Origin: an uncultured Fidelibacterota bacterium
GTDB lineage: Bacteria; Marinisomatota; Marinisomatia; Marinisomatales; UBA1611
Reading direction: 5' to 3'
Assembly (NCBI GenBank): GCA_913045415.1
Contig: CAJWPW010000064.1
Coordinates: 1 to 6,528, forward strand
Length of the DNA stretch: 6,528 bases
The notes beneath the pieces are model-generated. The model saw only the letters and a program-made list of their open reading frames with translations, searched no databases and had not been told where the DNA came from. The position numbers and the translations under genes were made by a program. Positions 1-5,681 of the stretch are shown here, one piece after another (positions within the stretch are counted from its first letter, which is position 1; each line of letters starts with the position of its first letter).

Positions 1-424
1 CCATTGACTGAACTGATTGTCCGGATATCTTGCTTTCACACAATATTCCACCAGTTTTTTTTCCGCGAAATAATATGTCATTCGGCCATTTTAATGTAGG
101 CGACCCACCTTGGTTTTTTAATGTTTTCGCCATTGCTACACCTGCAACTAAAGGGATTAATCCTGCATTTTCTACAGGAATGGACTCTAAAAGAATAAGA
201 GATAAAGCCAATCCTTTACTGGGACTCATAAACCAGGAATTTCCACCTCGGCCTTTCCCCTGAGTTTGATAATCGGTGATAACAATCATCCCATGGCTTG
301 CTTCTCTATTTTGAATGAGTTCCCATGCTTCGTCATTGGTGGATCCCAATCGTTGGTAATATTCGATATCTCTTCCAAACTGTTTTGTCCGGAGATTAGT
401 TTTAATGAGATTTGTGAAAATCAT
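1..424 (-). CDS. birA: Biotin--protein ligase (biotin-[acetyl-CoA-carboxylase] ligase), N-terminal part, cut by window edge
   Basis: This gene covers 141 codons from the ATG at 422-424 and continues past the left edge. The enzyme makes biotinyl-AMP and transfers biotin to the conserved lysine of carboxylase carrier domains in the cytoplasm. Diagnostic segments are visible in order: STN at residues 28-30, the biotin/ATP loop DYQTQGKGRGGNSW at 51-64 (a variant of the classical GRGRxGRxW loop), KWPNDI at 112-117, and GKKTGGIL at 121-128, which contains the lysine that contacts biotinyl-AMP. The protein begins directly with the catalytic fold. There is no N-terminal helix-turn-helix, so it should be a monofunctional ligase and not an E. 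coli-style repressor. Only two bases separate its start from the stop of the upstream PAP2-like gene, and no good Shine-Dalgarno is present, so translational coupling is likely. An in-frame stop at 449-451 limits upstream extension. The C-terminal SH3-like domain, if present, lies outside the window. Confidence 0.93.
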   Translation of the reverse strand, partial: MIFTNLIKTNLRTKQFGRDIEYYQRLGSTNDEAWELIQNREASHGMIVITDYQTQGKGRGGNSWFMSPSKGLALSLILLESIPVENAGLIPLVAGVAMAKTLKNQGGSPTLKWPNDILFRGKKTGGILCESKISGQSVQSM

Positions 425-426
425 AT

Positions 427-1005
427 CTATAAGAATAAAATCGTGAGTTCAAAATAGGCAAGACTCATTGCCAATCCTGATCCCACGATTACTTGTGCAG
501 GTGTATGTGCTTTCAGGACTACTCTGGAAATACAAAGCAAAACAAGAATGATTCCCATTATAATTGGATAGTGAAAACCGTGAAGCCAAAGAGCGACTAA
601 AGGACCACTCAGTCCTATGGCATGAATAGATATTTTCCATTCTCGTGTAATAAACCACACAATCGCTGTATTAATAGCATAACAAAACATAAGGCCCTGG
701 ACAAGGGGCAATGCGTTCAAATATTTTAAAAGGAGAAATCCCACTCCACAATAAATCGTTCCATATACCAGCGGTTGAACTCGTTGTTCACGAATAGAGA
801 CATCCATATCGCTAACAATGCCCTGCTTTTTTAAAAAAATGACAGTAGCAATGGCTAGCAATGTAGAAAAGAAAAATGCTATGAAAAAAGTAAGATGCGG
901 ATTTTCAGGAATTGAAGTGCCTGTATATATAAGTAAACCAAATGTGATGGGTGCAACCATCATAGGATGAAGCATCGTTGATATAATTGAAGCTGCTCGT
1001 GTCAC
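427..1005 (-). CDS. PAP2-like polytopic membrane protein with altered third motif
   Basis: This is a 192-residue, very hydrophobic protein with about six predicted membrane segments (roughly 14-29, 36-58, 80-95, 100-118, 130-158 possibly as two, 172-190). It resembles the divergent PAP2-related membrane proteins common in Bacteroidota. Remnants of all three phosphatase motifs are visible: an arginine in EQRVQP (73-78), WKISIH (123-128) in place of PSGH, and SRVVLKAHTPAQ (160-171), which keeps the SR-x5-H spacing. The aspartate that normally follows that histidine by four positions is Gln171. The family acts on lipid phosphates or pyrophosphates at the membrane, but the substrate here is unknown and activity is not assured. 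The first codon is GTG, six bases after the mutase stop. An ATG at codon 11 is a possible alternative start; neither has a clear ribosome site. The close spacing places it in the operon with the mutase and biotin ligase. Confidence 0.8.
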   Translation of the reverse strand: MTRAASIISTMLHPMMVAPITFGLLIYTGTSIPENPHLTFFIAFFFSTLLAIATVIFLKKQGIVSDMDVSIREQRVQPLVYGTIYCGVGFLLLKYLNALPLVQGLMFCYAINTAIVWFITREWKISIHAIGLSGPLVALWLHGFHYPIIMGIILVLLCISRVVLKAHTPAQVIVGSGLAMSLAYFELTILFL

Positions 1006-1011
1006 CGGTAA

Positions 1012-2505
1012 TTAATGTGGATGGTGTTCTCCAAAAACTGATCGAAATGAGTCCGAAATTTCTCCCAGCGTACAGTCATTTTTCACACAATCAATGATAT
1101 AAGGCATTACATTGTCATCGGATTCTGCAACCATTTTGAGTCGGTTTAATTGTTGAGTCACCTGATCGTTATTTCGAGACGATTTCAGAGTCGTGACAGA
1201 CTCAATTTGGGCATGAACTTTTTCAGGGTCAATTTCCAATAATTCAGGATCAATTTCATCAAGATCTTCGTATTTGTTTAGGCCTACAATGATCTGTTTT
1301 TTTGTATCAATATTTTTCTGATATTCGTAAGCACTGCGTGAGATCTCATCCTGGATCCAACCACTCTCGATTCCAGAAACGGAGCCGCCTATTTGATCAA
1401 TCGTTTCAATAATCTTCGTTGCCTCTATCACTAAGTTATCTGTCATCTCTTCCACAACATAACTTCCACCAAAAGGGTCGGGGTAGTTTTTGATTCCACT
1501 TTCATAGGCGATAATTTGTTGCGTTCTTAATGCTAGTTTTACTGCATCATCTGTTGGTAATGCCAATGCTTCGTCCTTGCTGTTGGTATGGAGAGATTGT
1601 GTACCGCCAAGAATAGCAGACAGAGCCTGAATGGTGGTCCTGACAACATTATTATCAATTTGTGTAGCTGTGAGTGTGGAACCACCTGTCTGGACGTGAA
1701 ACCTGCACATAAGTGCTTTTTCATTAGTGACACCAAAGCGATTTTTCATAATGGTCGCCCATAATTTTCTAGCTGCTCTGAATTTGGCAACTTCTTCCAA
1801 AAAACCATTATGAGAATTAAAGAAGAAGGAAATTCGAGGTCCAAACTGGTTAGGATCAAGACCTTTATCGATGGCCGCTTGAACATAGGCAATACCATTG
1901 GCAAAGGTAAATGCCAATTCCTGTTCAACCGTACTTCCAGCTTCTCGGATGTGATATCCCGAAATGGAAATGGTGTTCCAATTTGGTGCATGGCTCGCGC
2001 AAAATTCAAAAATATCTGTGACCAAACGCATGGATTTTATTGGGGGATAAATATAGGTGCCTCGAGCCACGTATTCTTTCAAGATATCATTTTGGATTGT
2101 TCCTTGAAGTTTATCCGCAGGTACGCCTTGTTTTTCTGCCATTGCAATGTATAAAGCTAGAAGAATGGGTGCAGTAGCATTGATGGTCATGGAAGTGGAC
2201 ACTTGGTCTAAAGGAATATTATGAAAAAGTGTTTCCATATTTTGTAGACTGGAGATAGGAACACCTACTTTCCCTACTTCTCCCAAGGACATGGGATGAT
2301 CCGAATCATATCCGATCTGTGTGGGAAGATCAAAAGCGATAGATAATCCCATAACGCCATTTTTTAAAAGATACCTGTAACGTTTATTTGATTCTTCTGC
2401 TGTTGTAAATCCGGCATACTGGCGCATTGTCCAGAGTCGGTGATTATACATTTCTTCATAAATTCCTCGGGTATATGGAAATTGACCTGGTTTTTCATGA
2501 TTCAT
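1012..2505 (-). CDS. Methylmalonyl-CoA mutase, large (catalytic) subunit without B12-binding domain
   Basis: This 497-residue TIM-barrel subunit of an adenosylcobalamin mutase interconverts (R)-methylmalonyl-CoA and succinyl-CoA in the cytoplasm. Near-invariant family segments are [11 protein letters not shown] (23-33), [13 protein letters not shown] (57-69), [10 protein letters not shown] (103-112), QNDILKEY (138-145), SGYHIREAG (182-190), GGTQSLHTN (300-308) and [10 protein letters not shown] (343-352). By spacing against Propionibacterium MutB, Tyr30, Gln138, Arg148, Tyr184 and His185 match Tyr89, Gln197, Arg207, Tyr243 and His244. The Tyr/Arg pair marks methylmalonyl-CoA specificity; isobutyryl-CoA mutases have Phe and Gln there. 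The protein ends after the family linker ([17 protein letters not shown], 467-483) with no DxHxxG cobalamin domain, so it needs a separate small subunit. It lacks some tens of N-terminal residues found in typical homologues of about 550 residues. An in-frame TAG just upstream rules out extension. The start overlaps the J-domain gene stop (ATGA), and AGAGG at 2512-2516 lies six bases before the ATG. Confidence 0.96.
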   Translation of the reverse strand: MNHEKPGQFPYTRGIYEEMYNHRLWTMRQYAGFTTAEESNKRYRYLLKNGVMGLSIAFDLPTQIGYDSDHPMSLGEVGKVGVPISSLQNMETLFHNIPLDQVSTSMTINATAPILLALYIAMAEKQGVPADKLQGTIQNDILKEYVARGTYIYPPIKSMRLVTDIFEFCASHAPNWNTISISGYHIREAGSTVEQELAFTFANGIAYVQAAIDKGLDPNQFGPRISFFFNSHNGFLEEVAKFRAARKLWATIMKNRFGVTNEKALMCRFHVQTGGSTLTATQIDNNVVRTTIQALSAILGGTQSLHTNSKDEALALPTDDAVKLALRTQQIIAYESGIKNYPDPFGGSYVVEEMTDNLVIEATKIIETIDQIGGSVSGIESGWIQDEISRSAYEYQKNIDTKKQIIVGLNKYEDLDEIDPELLEIDPEKVHAQIESVTTLKSSRNNDQVTQQLNRLKMVAESDDNVMPYIIDCVKNDCTLGEISDSFRSVFGEHHPH

Positions 2506-3239
2506 GATATGCCTCTATCTTTTTTTATTTGATGATAGGCATCATTCACAGCTTTGAATTTTTCTTCGGCTAAATTCTGCATTTCTTCCCCGAGATGCAT
2601 CACTTTATCGGGATGGTATTTGTTGGCCATTTTCCGATACGCTTTTTTCACATCTTTGTCAGAAGCAGTTTTTTCAATCTCAAGAATTTTATAATGTGCG
2701 GCCTCATCTTTAGCGAACATAGCTTTGATGGATTCATAATCCCGGGCATTGATATTTAAATAATTAGCAATGGTTTGAATTACACGAACTTCATCGGGAT
2801 GAACATGCCCATCTGCAGCGGATAATCCAAAAAGAACGTGAATTAATTCTAATCGGCTGGGATGATCCATTGAACGTTGAATTTGGCGACATACATCTTT
2901 CAACGGATATTCCTGCTCCAGGATATCTTTAAATAGGGTCATGAACTCTTTGGTCTGCTGAACACCAAATTGCTGCTTTAAAAATCTTTTTACATAATCC
3001 AGTTCAGATTTCAAGAGCTGTCCATCGGCCTTCATTATCTTAGCGAATAACACCAGGATGGCAACTACAAAATCAGCAGACTTTGTCTGGGAATAGGATG
3101 AGCCTTTTCGAGTGGACCCTGTCCATTGTGTCGATTGGTTACTACTCATGGATGCAAATGCGTATCCCAGAATCGCACCAATGGGACCACCCATGACCCA
3201 TCCCAGGCCGCCCCATAATAATTTTTTATTTAATGACAT
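2502..3239 (-). CDS. DjlA-like membrane-anchored co-chaperone: TM segment, TerB-like domain, C-terminal J domain
   Basis: The 245 residues have three parts. First is a glycine-rich N-terminal membrane segment (about 8-29, with [16 protein letters not shown]) and a short polar Ser/Thr/Gln linker (31-54). Next is an all-helical TerB/DjlA-N-like region (about 56-175) with two internally similar acidic turns, [10 protein letters not shown] and [10 protein letters not shown], typical of TerB metal-binding repeats. Last is a J domain (about 182-243) with the obligatory HPD at 209-211. This order matches E. coli DjlA (about 270 residues), which stimulates the ATPase of DnaK at the inner membrane. 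The glycine pattern in the membrane segment also recalls DjlA, whose transmembrane helix dimerises. Whether it has a specific client is unknown. It is the first gene of the minus-strand operon, and its TGA overlaps the mutase ATG by four bases. No Shine-Dalgarno is visible upstream of its ATG, where the leader is A/T-rich. Confidence 0.9.
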   Translation of the reverse strand: MSLNKKLLWGGLGWVMGGPIGAILGYAFASMSSNQSTQWTGSTRKGSSYSQTKSADFVVAILVLFAKIMKADGQLLKSELDYVKRFLKQQFGVQQTKEFMTLFKDILEQEYPLKDVCRQIQRSMDHPSRLELIHVLFGLSAADGHVHPDEVRVIQTIANYLNINARDYESIKAMFAKDEAAHYKILEIEKTASDKDVKKAYRKMANKYHPDKVMHLGEEMQNLAEEKFKAVNDAYHQIKKDRGIS

Positions 3240-3355
3240 TTAATTTTTGAATTGAAAATTGAAAAATTGAATACATGTTCACCACTAATTTATTCGATAA
3301 TTATAACCACATAACAGCAGTTTTAACGACCTATTACTCTTCTTATATTAGCTAT
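3240..3355. promoter_or_regulatory. Divergent intergenic region with possible promoter for the minus-strand operon
   Basis: This gap separates the minus-strand operon from the plus-strand gene if the latter starts at 3356. A perfect TATAAT lies on the minus strand at 3300-3305 (plus strand ATTATA), with a weak TTAAAA about 15 bases upstream at 3321-3326. It would give a leader of about 50 bases before the J-domain gene. Next to that start, 3243-3270 holds degenerate tandem copies of an ATTGAAA-like unit with no known role. No convincing plus-strand promoter was identified. The region also contains a possible 27-codon N-terminal extension of the plus-strand ORF. The promoter assignment rests on one hexamer only. 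Confidence 0.35.
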
Positions 3356-3895
3356 ATGAAAATCCCTTGGCGAATTCAATTTCTTTTTTGGTGGTATACT
3401 TTATTGCGAAGAAAGTATAATCATGAACATGTAATAAAAATTGGGAAAAAGGGTCGAGGTGCATCCAAAATATTATTTTTACTTCCGGCCGAAAAGGAGC
3501 ATGCTCAGATTGCGTCACATTTTGTAAAAAGAGACTTTGTAGATGATACCCTACAGGTTAGATATGTGGTACATCAAGAGGGGATTCAATATTATTCGGA
3601 TCAATTAAAGCCTGATATTATTTCATTTTCCAACGATGATATGAATTGGCTTGGTGCCATTGTATCTGAATCAGTTCTGGATCGTATAAAATCAATTCGG
3701 TATGATGCCATGGTAGATCTAAACCAATCTGATGAGCAAACCTTGTCGCTTTTGTCAATGGAATTGGATATACCTGTTAAAATTGGTTTTCAATCTCCTT
3801 TGTCAGACAAACTCTATACGCTGGTCATCCAACCGTCAACCACGGGGTTTTTAGAAACGAATTATGAAACCATCGAACGAATATTAGGAATTTAA
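3356..3895 (+). CDS. Uncharacterised protein with Rossmann-like pattern, possibly a truncated glycosyltransferase-9-like domain
   Basis: The ORF is open from an ATG at 3275, but I prefer the ATG at 3356 (179 residues). The extra 27 residues are a Tyr/Thr-rich stretch unlike a folded N-terminus, and the longer form would leave only 35 bases for two divergent promoters. Neither start has a Shine-Dalgarno. The short form begins with a hydrophobic/basic helix (1-20, PWRIQFLFWWYTLLRRK), then KILFLLPAEKEHA (38-50), which looks like a first Rossmann strand. Later come SFSNDDMNWLG (90-100), DAMVDLNQ (117-124) and VKIGFQSP (141-148). The order of a beta strand, a D-x-x-x-DLN strand and a KIGF strand resembles the N-terminal half of heptosyltransferase-type GT9 proteins and a Bacteroidota family of unknown function (I believe DUF6913). 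No donor-binding C-terminal domain is present, so enzymatic activity is doubtful. I do not recognise a specific function. Confidence 0.75.
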   Translation: MKIPWRIQFLFWWYTLLRRKYNHEHVIKIGKKGRGASKILFLLPAEKEHAQIASHFVKRDFVDDTLQVRYVVHQEGIQYYSDQLKPDIISFSNDDMNWLGAIVSESVLDRIKSIRYDAMVDLNQSDEQTLSLLSMELDIPVKIGFQSPLSDKLYTLVIQPSTTGFLETNYETIERILGI

Positions 3896-3983
3896 TTGGG
3901 TATAATGTCTCGGCTAACACTTTTTCTAAACGGCATATCCCATCTTTTATATTTTGTATCCACGGAAAATAAAATAAATAAAT
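3896..3983 (+). promoter_or_regulatory. Short intergenic leader with a TATAAT hexamer
   Basis: This non-coding stretch lies between the preceding stop and the small ORF. It contains a perfect TATAAT at 3901-3906, immediately after the upstream gene, but no convincing -35 hexamer 15-18 bases earlier, which would fall inside that gene. It could drive the small ORF, zinc-ribbon and DUF3467 unit, giving a leader of about 70 bases. No terminator hairpin was found after the upstream gene, so read-through is equally possible. Confidence 0.25.
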
Positions 3984-4136
3984 TTGGACAGTCTCCATTC
4001 AACAGAAAAAATATTGAAAAATCGTCTTAATTTGAATTTTTCAAAGGCAGAAAAAATATATAATGGGATTCATATATATCTCGGTAATAGTCTTGCCGAT
4101 GGTGGTGCACTCAATTATATTATCCGCCGATTTTAG
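3984..4136 (+). CDS. Putative small protein, 50 residues, TTG start
   Basis: This reading frame is short but looks protein-like. An in-frame TAA upstream at 3975-3977 bounds it, and the first usable start is TTG at 3984. A second TTG at codon 11 would give 40 residues. The predicted product is amphipathic and basic, with lysine/leucine/isoleucine spacing suggesting helices. It contains KAEKIYNGIHIYLGNSLADG and ends in a basic NYIIRRF. Its TAG (4134-4136) overlaps the AGAAGG ribosome site (4135-4140) of the zinc-ribbon gene, the usual layout of a translationally coupled pair. Against it: there is no ATG, no Shine-Dalgarno before the TTG, and I recognise no family. It could instead be the 3' remnant of a decayed gene. 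Confidence 0.4.
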   Translation: MDSLHSTEKILKNRLNLNFSKAEKIYNGIHIYLGNSLADGGALNYIIRRF

Positions 4137-4148
4137 AAGGTAAAACAA

Positions 4149-4550
4149 ATGCTTGAAGGCTTAATATGTCCTGTTTGCGAAAATACAATTGATGAGATTG
4201 ATCTTAAAGATTCTTTAAAATGTACTAATTGCGCTATTGATCTGAAAAATAGAAAATATCTTGATTTTCTGGAATTTCTAATGGCGAATGGTATTGTGGA
4301 AAATTTGGATTTCTTTGATTCAGCGGTGTATAGTGATGATATAGATGACTTGGATCAAACCAAGCAGGAGGAAGGCGACCCCAGTGAGTATGAAAAGAAA
4401 AAAGATATTTATAATATTTATGAGAATGAACTTCATCCAAAAAATGTAGAGGAAAATGAAGGGATCAAAGATTATACGGAATTTGATGGGATTAACGATG
4501 ACTGGGAAGAATTTAACGAACGAGATACTTCATTAAAAAAGAAAGCATAG
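4149..4550 (+). CDS. Small zinc-ribbon protein with long acidic tail
   Basis: The 133-residue product starts with a compact zinc ribbon: CPVC (C7, C10) and CTNC (C25, C28), the two knuckles being 14 residues apart. A short hydrophobic/helical segment follows (about 35-58, YLDFLEFLMANGIVENLDFF). From about residue 60 the tail is very rich in Asp, Glu, Asn and Lys and is probably disordered. No enzymatic motif is visible. Zinc ribbons of this size often mediate protein or nucleic-acid contacts, but the function here is not known. The start is well supported: AGAAGG at 4135-4140 lies eight bases before the ATG. The stop is eight bases before the DUF3467 gene, so the two are almost certainly co-transcribed and perhaps act together. 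Confidence 0.8.
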   Translation: MLEGLICPVCENTIDEIDLKDSLKCTNCAIDLKNRKYLDFLEFLMANGIVENLDFFDSAVYSDDIDDLDQTKQEEGDPSEYEKKKDIYNIYENELHPKNVEENEGIKDYTEFDGINDDWEEFNERDTSLKKKA

Positions 4551-4558
4551 GTGTTATA

Positions 4559-4885
4559 ATGGATAAAGAAAAAAAAAATATTCAGCAGATCAATATTGAA
4601 TTGGATGAAAAAGTTAGCTCAGGTGAATATGCCAACTTTGTAGTGGTCACCCATTCTCCGGCAGAATTCGTTTTAGACTTTACTCGGATTCTTCCCGGTG
4701 TACCTAAAGCCAAAGTCCATTCCAGGATTATCATGGCACCCCAGCATGCAAAAGCATTTCTCGGTGCACTAAATGATAATATTAAAAAATTTGAAGTCAA
4801 ACATGGTGAAATTAAAATGCCAAGCCGCGATGAAGGCTTTTCATCTTTTGGCGTAAAACCACCCAAAGATGCTCTGCCAAATTAA
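4559..4885 (+). CDS. DUF3467 family protein
   Basis: This 108-residue protein matches the small DUF3467 family (PF11950), frequent in Bacteroidota and found in other phyla. The characteristic core is present: INIELDEKVSSGEYANFVVV (11-30), THSPAEFVLDF (31-41), RILPGVPKAKVHSRIIMAP (43-61), QHAKAFLGALNDNIKKFE (62-79) and a trailing GEIK (83-86). Length is normal for the family. No biochemical role is established to my knowledge, and it has no signal peptide or membrane segment, so it is presumably cytoplasmic. AGGTG at 4549-4553 overlaps the preceding gene's stop and lies five bases before the ATG, supporting this start and the operon with the zinc-ribbon gene. Its stop is only one base from the stop of the convergent PAP2 gene, leaving no room for a terminator between them. 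Confidence 0.9.
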   Translation: MDKEKKNIQQINIELDEKVSSGEYANFVVVTHSPAEFVLDFTRILPGVPKAKVHSRIIMAPQHAKAFLGALNDNIKKFEVKHGEIKMPSRDEGFSSFGVKPPKDALPN

Positions 4886-4886
4886 T

Positions 4887-5483
4887 CTATTTATTTTGTA
4901 AATCTCCTTCATACCAAACCCAGGTTTGGCCCCGCTTTAATTCTCTCATTTTTAAAATCACCCACAGAGTGAGAATCAACCACGCCATTCCATAACCGAT
5001 AAGCCCGCCAACCAATACATCTGCCGGATAATGTACACCCACGTATACCCGGGAAAATGCAATGATGACAGCCAAGGAGTATAAGGGCATTTTCATCTTA
5101 TCATAGAAATAGGATAAAACAACAGCAATTGCAGATATGTTGGCAGCATGATTTGAAGGCATGCTCCATTTTCCACCTTTTGCGACAAGCAGATTAATGT
5201 ATTCATAGATGTCATGAGATGGGCGAATTCTCCCAAAATAGGGTTTCAAAATAAAAGTTGAAAAAGAATCTGTGAACCCAACCACCACAATTAAGATTAC
5301 GAATGCGATTTGTCCACGTCTCCCATTCATTATAGCCAAATAGAAAAACAAAATTATAATAATAAGGACCCAGTTATTCTTATTCGTTATCAGGGGCATA
5401 ATAGAATCAAACACGGGATTTGATAAGGTTTGATTGATCAAAAAAAAGATTTTTATATCTAGTGCTTTGAAAAGATGAAACAT
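4887..5483 (-). CDS. PAP2 family phosphatase, canonical motifs, membrane-bound (undecaprenyl-diphosphatase-like)
   Basis: This 198-residue integral membrane protein has all three PAP2 motifs. These are K-x6-RP at 80-88 (KPYFGRIRP), PSNH at 109-112 (the usual PSGH with Asn for Gly), and SR-x5-H-x3-D at 144-155 (SRVYVGVHYPAD). His112, Arg145, His151 and Asp155 are therefore all present. About five or six membrane helices are apparent (around 12-30, 38-52, 58-78, 114-127, 133-148, 157-178), with a short basic C-terminal tail. Members of this branch dephosphorylate undecaprenyl pyrophosphate, phosphatidylglycerol phosphate or phosphatidate at the outer face of the inner membrane, and the sequence does not decide between these. 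The ATG is the only start before an upstream in-frame stop, and no Shine-Dalgarno is visible. It appears monocistronic, with a roughly 160-base upstream region that contains the 5570-5632 hairpin. Confidence 0.92.
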   Translation of the reverse strand: MFHLFKALDIKIFFLINQTLSNPVFDSIMPLITNKNNWVLIIIILFFYLAIMNGRRGQIAFVILIVVVGFTDSFSTFILKPYFGRIRPSHDIYEYINLLVAKGGKWSMPSNHAANISAIAVVLSYFYDKMKMPLYSLAVIIAFSRVYVGVHYPADVLVGGLIGYGMAWLILTLWVILKMRELKRGQTWVWYEGDLQNK

Positions 5484-5524
5484 CGAATTATGTCTTAATT
5501 AATGATTGAAATTTTAGAATTTGC

Positions 5525-5553
5525 TTGACGGGACTAATGACACCACCTAATTT
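5525..5553 (+). promoter_or_regulatory. Possible plus-strand sigma-70-type promoter (TTGACG-N17-TAATTT)
   Basis: TTGACG at 5525-5530 (five of six consensus positions) is followed after exactly 17 bases by TAATTT at 5548-5553 (about three of six). It would start RNA near 5560, directly ahead of the 5570-5632 hairpin and the 5646-5676 terminator, although no plus-strand gene follows. The match is weak at the -10 position, so this is tentative. Confidence 0.25.
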
Positions 5554-5569
5554 ACATATCAGATTTAAT

Positions 5570-5632
5570 AGCAGGATAATGTAAGAAAGGTCTGGCAGTT
5601 CCCCCGATTTCCAGGGCTTGAGTTATCCTGCT
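5570..5632. repeat. Long two-tier imperfect hairpin, possible structured RNA
   Basis: A perfect 10-base inverted repeat, AGCAGGATAA (5570-5579) and TTATCCTGCT (5623-5632), encloses a second stem. In that stem 5587-5595 (AAGGTCTGG) pairs with 5611-5619 (CCAGGGCTT), with one G-G mismatch and one G-T wobble. The apical loop of 15 bases (5596-5610) holds a run of five C on the plus strand. It lies in the gap between the receptor terminator and the PAP2 start. Read on the minus strand it would sit about 85 bases upstream of the PAP2 start, in or near its 5' leader. Read on the plus strand it is followed by the terminator. I do not recognise it as a tRNA or as a known riboswitch core. Flanking target-site duplications were not seen. 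Confidence 0.55.
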
Positions 5633-5645
5633 CTTGTTTCATAAA

Positions 5646-5676
5646 AAAAGCCCTTCGTTTTCTGCGGAGGGCTTTT
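5646..5676 (-). terminator. Rho-independent terminator of the TonB-dependent receptor gene
   Basis: A 12-base-pair stem (AAAAGCCCTTCG at 5646-5657 against CGGAGGGCTTTT at 5665-5676, with one G-T wobble) closes a 7-base loop. On the minus strand a run of seven T follows the GC-rich stem, and the structure begins five bases after the receptor's TAA, an ideal terminator layout. On the plus strand only four T follow, so it may work weakly in that direction as well. Confidence 0.92.
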
Positions 5677-5681
5677 CCATA

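Noticed and set aside
30..457. Two plus-strand ORFs of 77 and 63 codons at 30-263 and 266-457
   Set aside because: They lie antisense to the biotin ligase and the end of the PAP2-like gene. Their translations show no domain pattern, whereas the minus strand carries clear ligase motifs.
449..658. Minus-strand 69-codon ORF within the PAP2-like gene
   Set aside because: It is in the same frame as the downstream ligase but separated from it by a stop at 449-451, and it overlaps the hydrophobic gene out of frame. No homology signal was seen.
1539..2154. Additional ORFs inside the mutase gene on both strands (1539-1736, 1746-2009, 1810-2154)
   Set aside because: All overlap a gene with family-wide conserved motifs in its own frame. 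These are out-of-frame shadows.
3243..3270. ATTGAAA-like tandem units as a CRISPR or regulatory repeat array
   Set aside because: There are only about three degenerate copies of a 7-8 base A/T-rich unit without spacers, which is compatible with chance in AT-rich intergenic DNA.
4063..4143. ATG-started 26-codon plus-strand frame beginning at TATAATGGG
   Set aside because: It is a very short hydrophobic reading without a ribosome site, overlapping the more protein-like 50-codon frame.
4234..4440. Minus-strand ORF opposite the zinc-ribbon gene
   Set aside because: It is antisense to a gene with a good ribosome site and two CxxC pairs. Its composition reflects the complement of acidic codons.
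4582..4866. Minus-strand ORF of 94 codons opposite the DUF3467 gene
   Set aside because: It is fully antisense to a recognised conserved family, and no motif was seen in the minus-strand frame.
5570..5632. tRNA, cobalamin riboswitch or transposon-end interpretation of the inverted repeat
   Set aside because: There is no T-loop, anticodon arm or CCA layout, no B12-box-like conserved core, no flanking target-site duplication and no transposase nearby.
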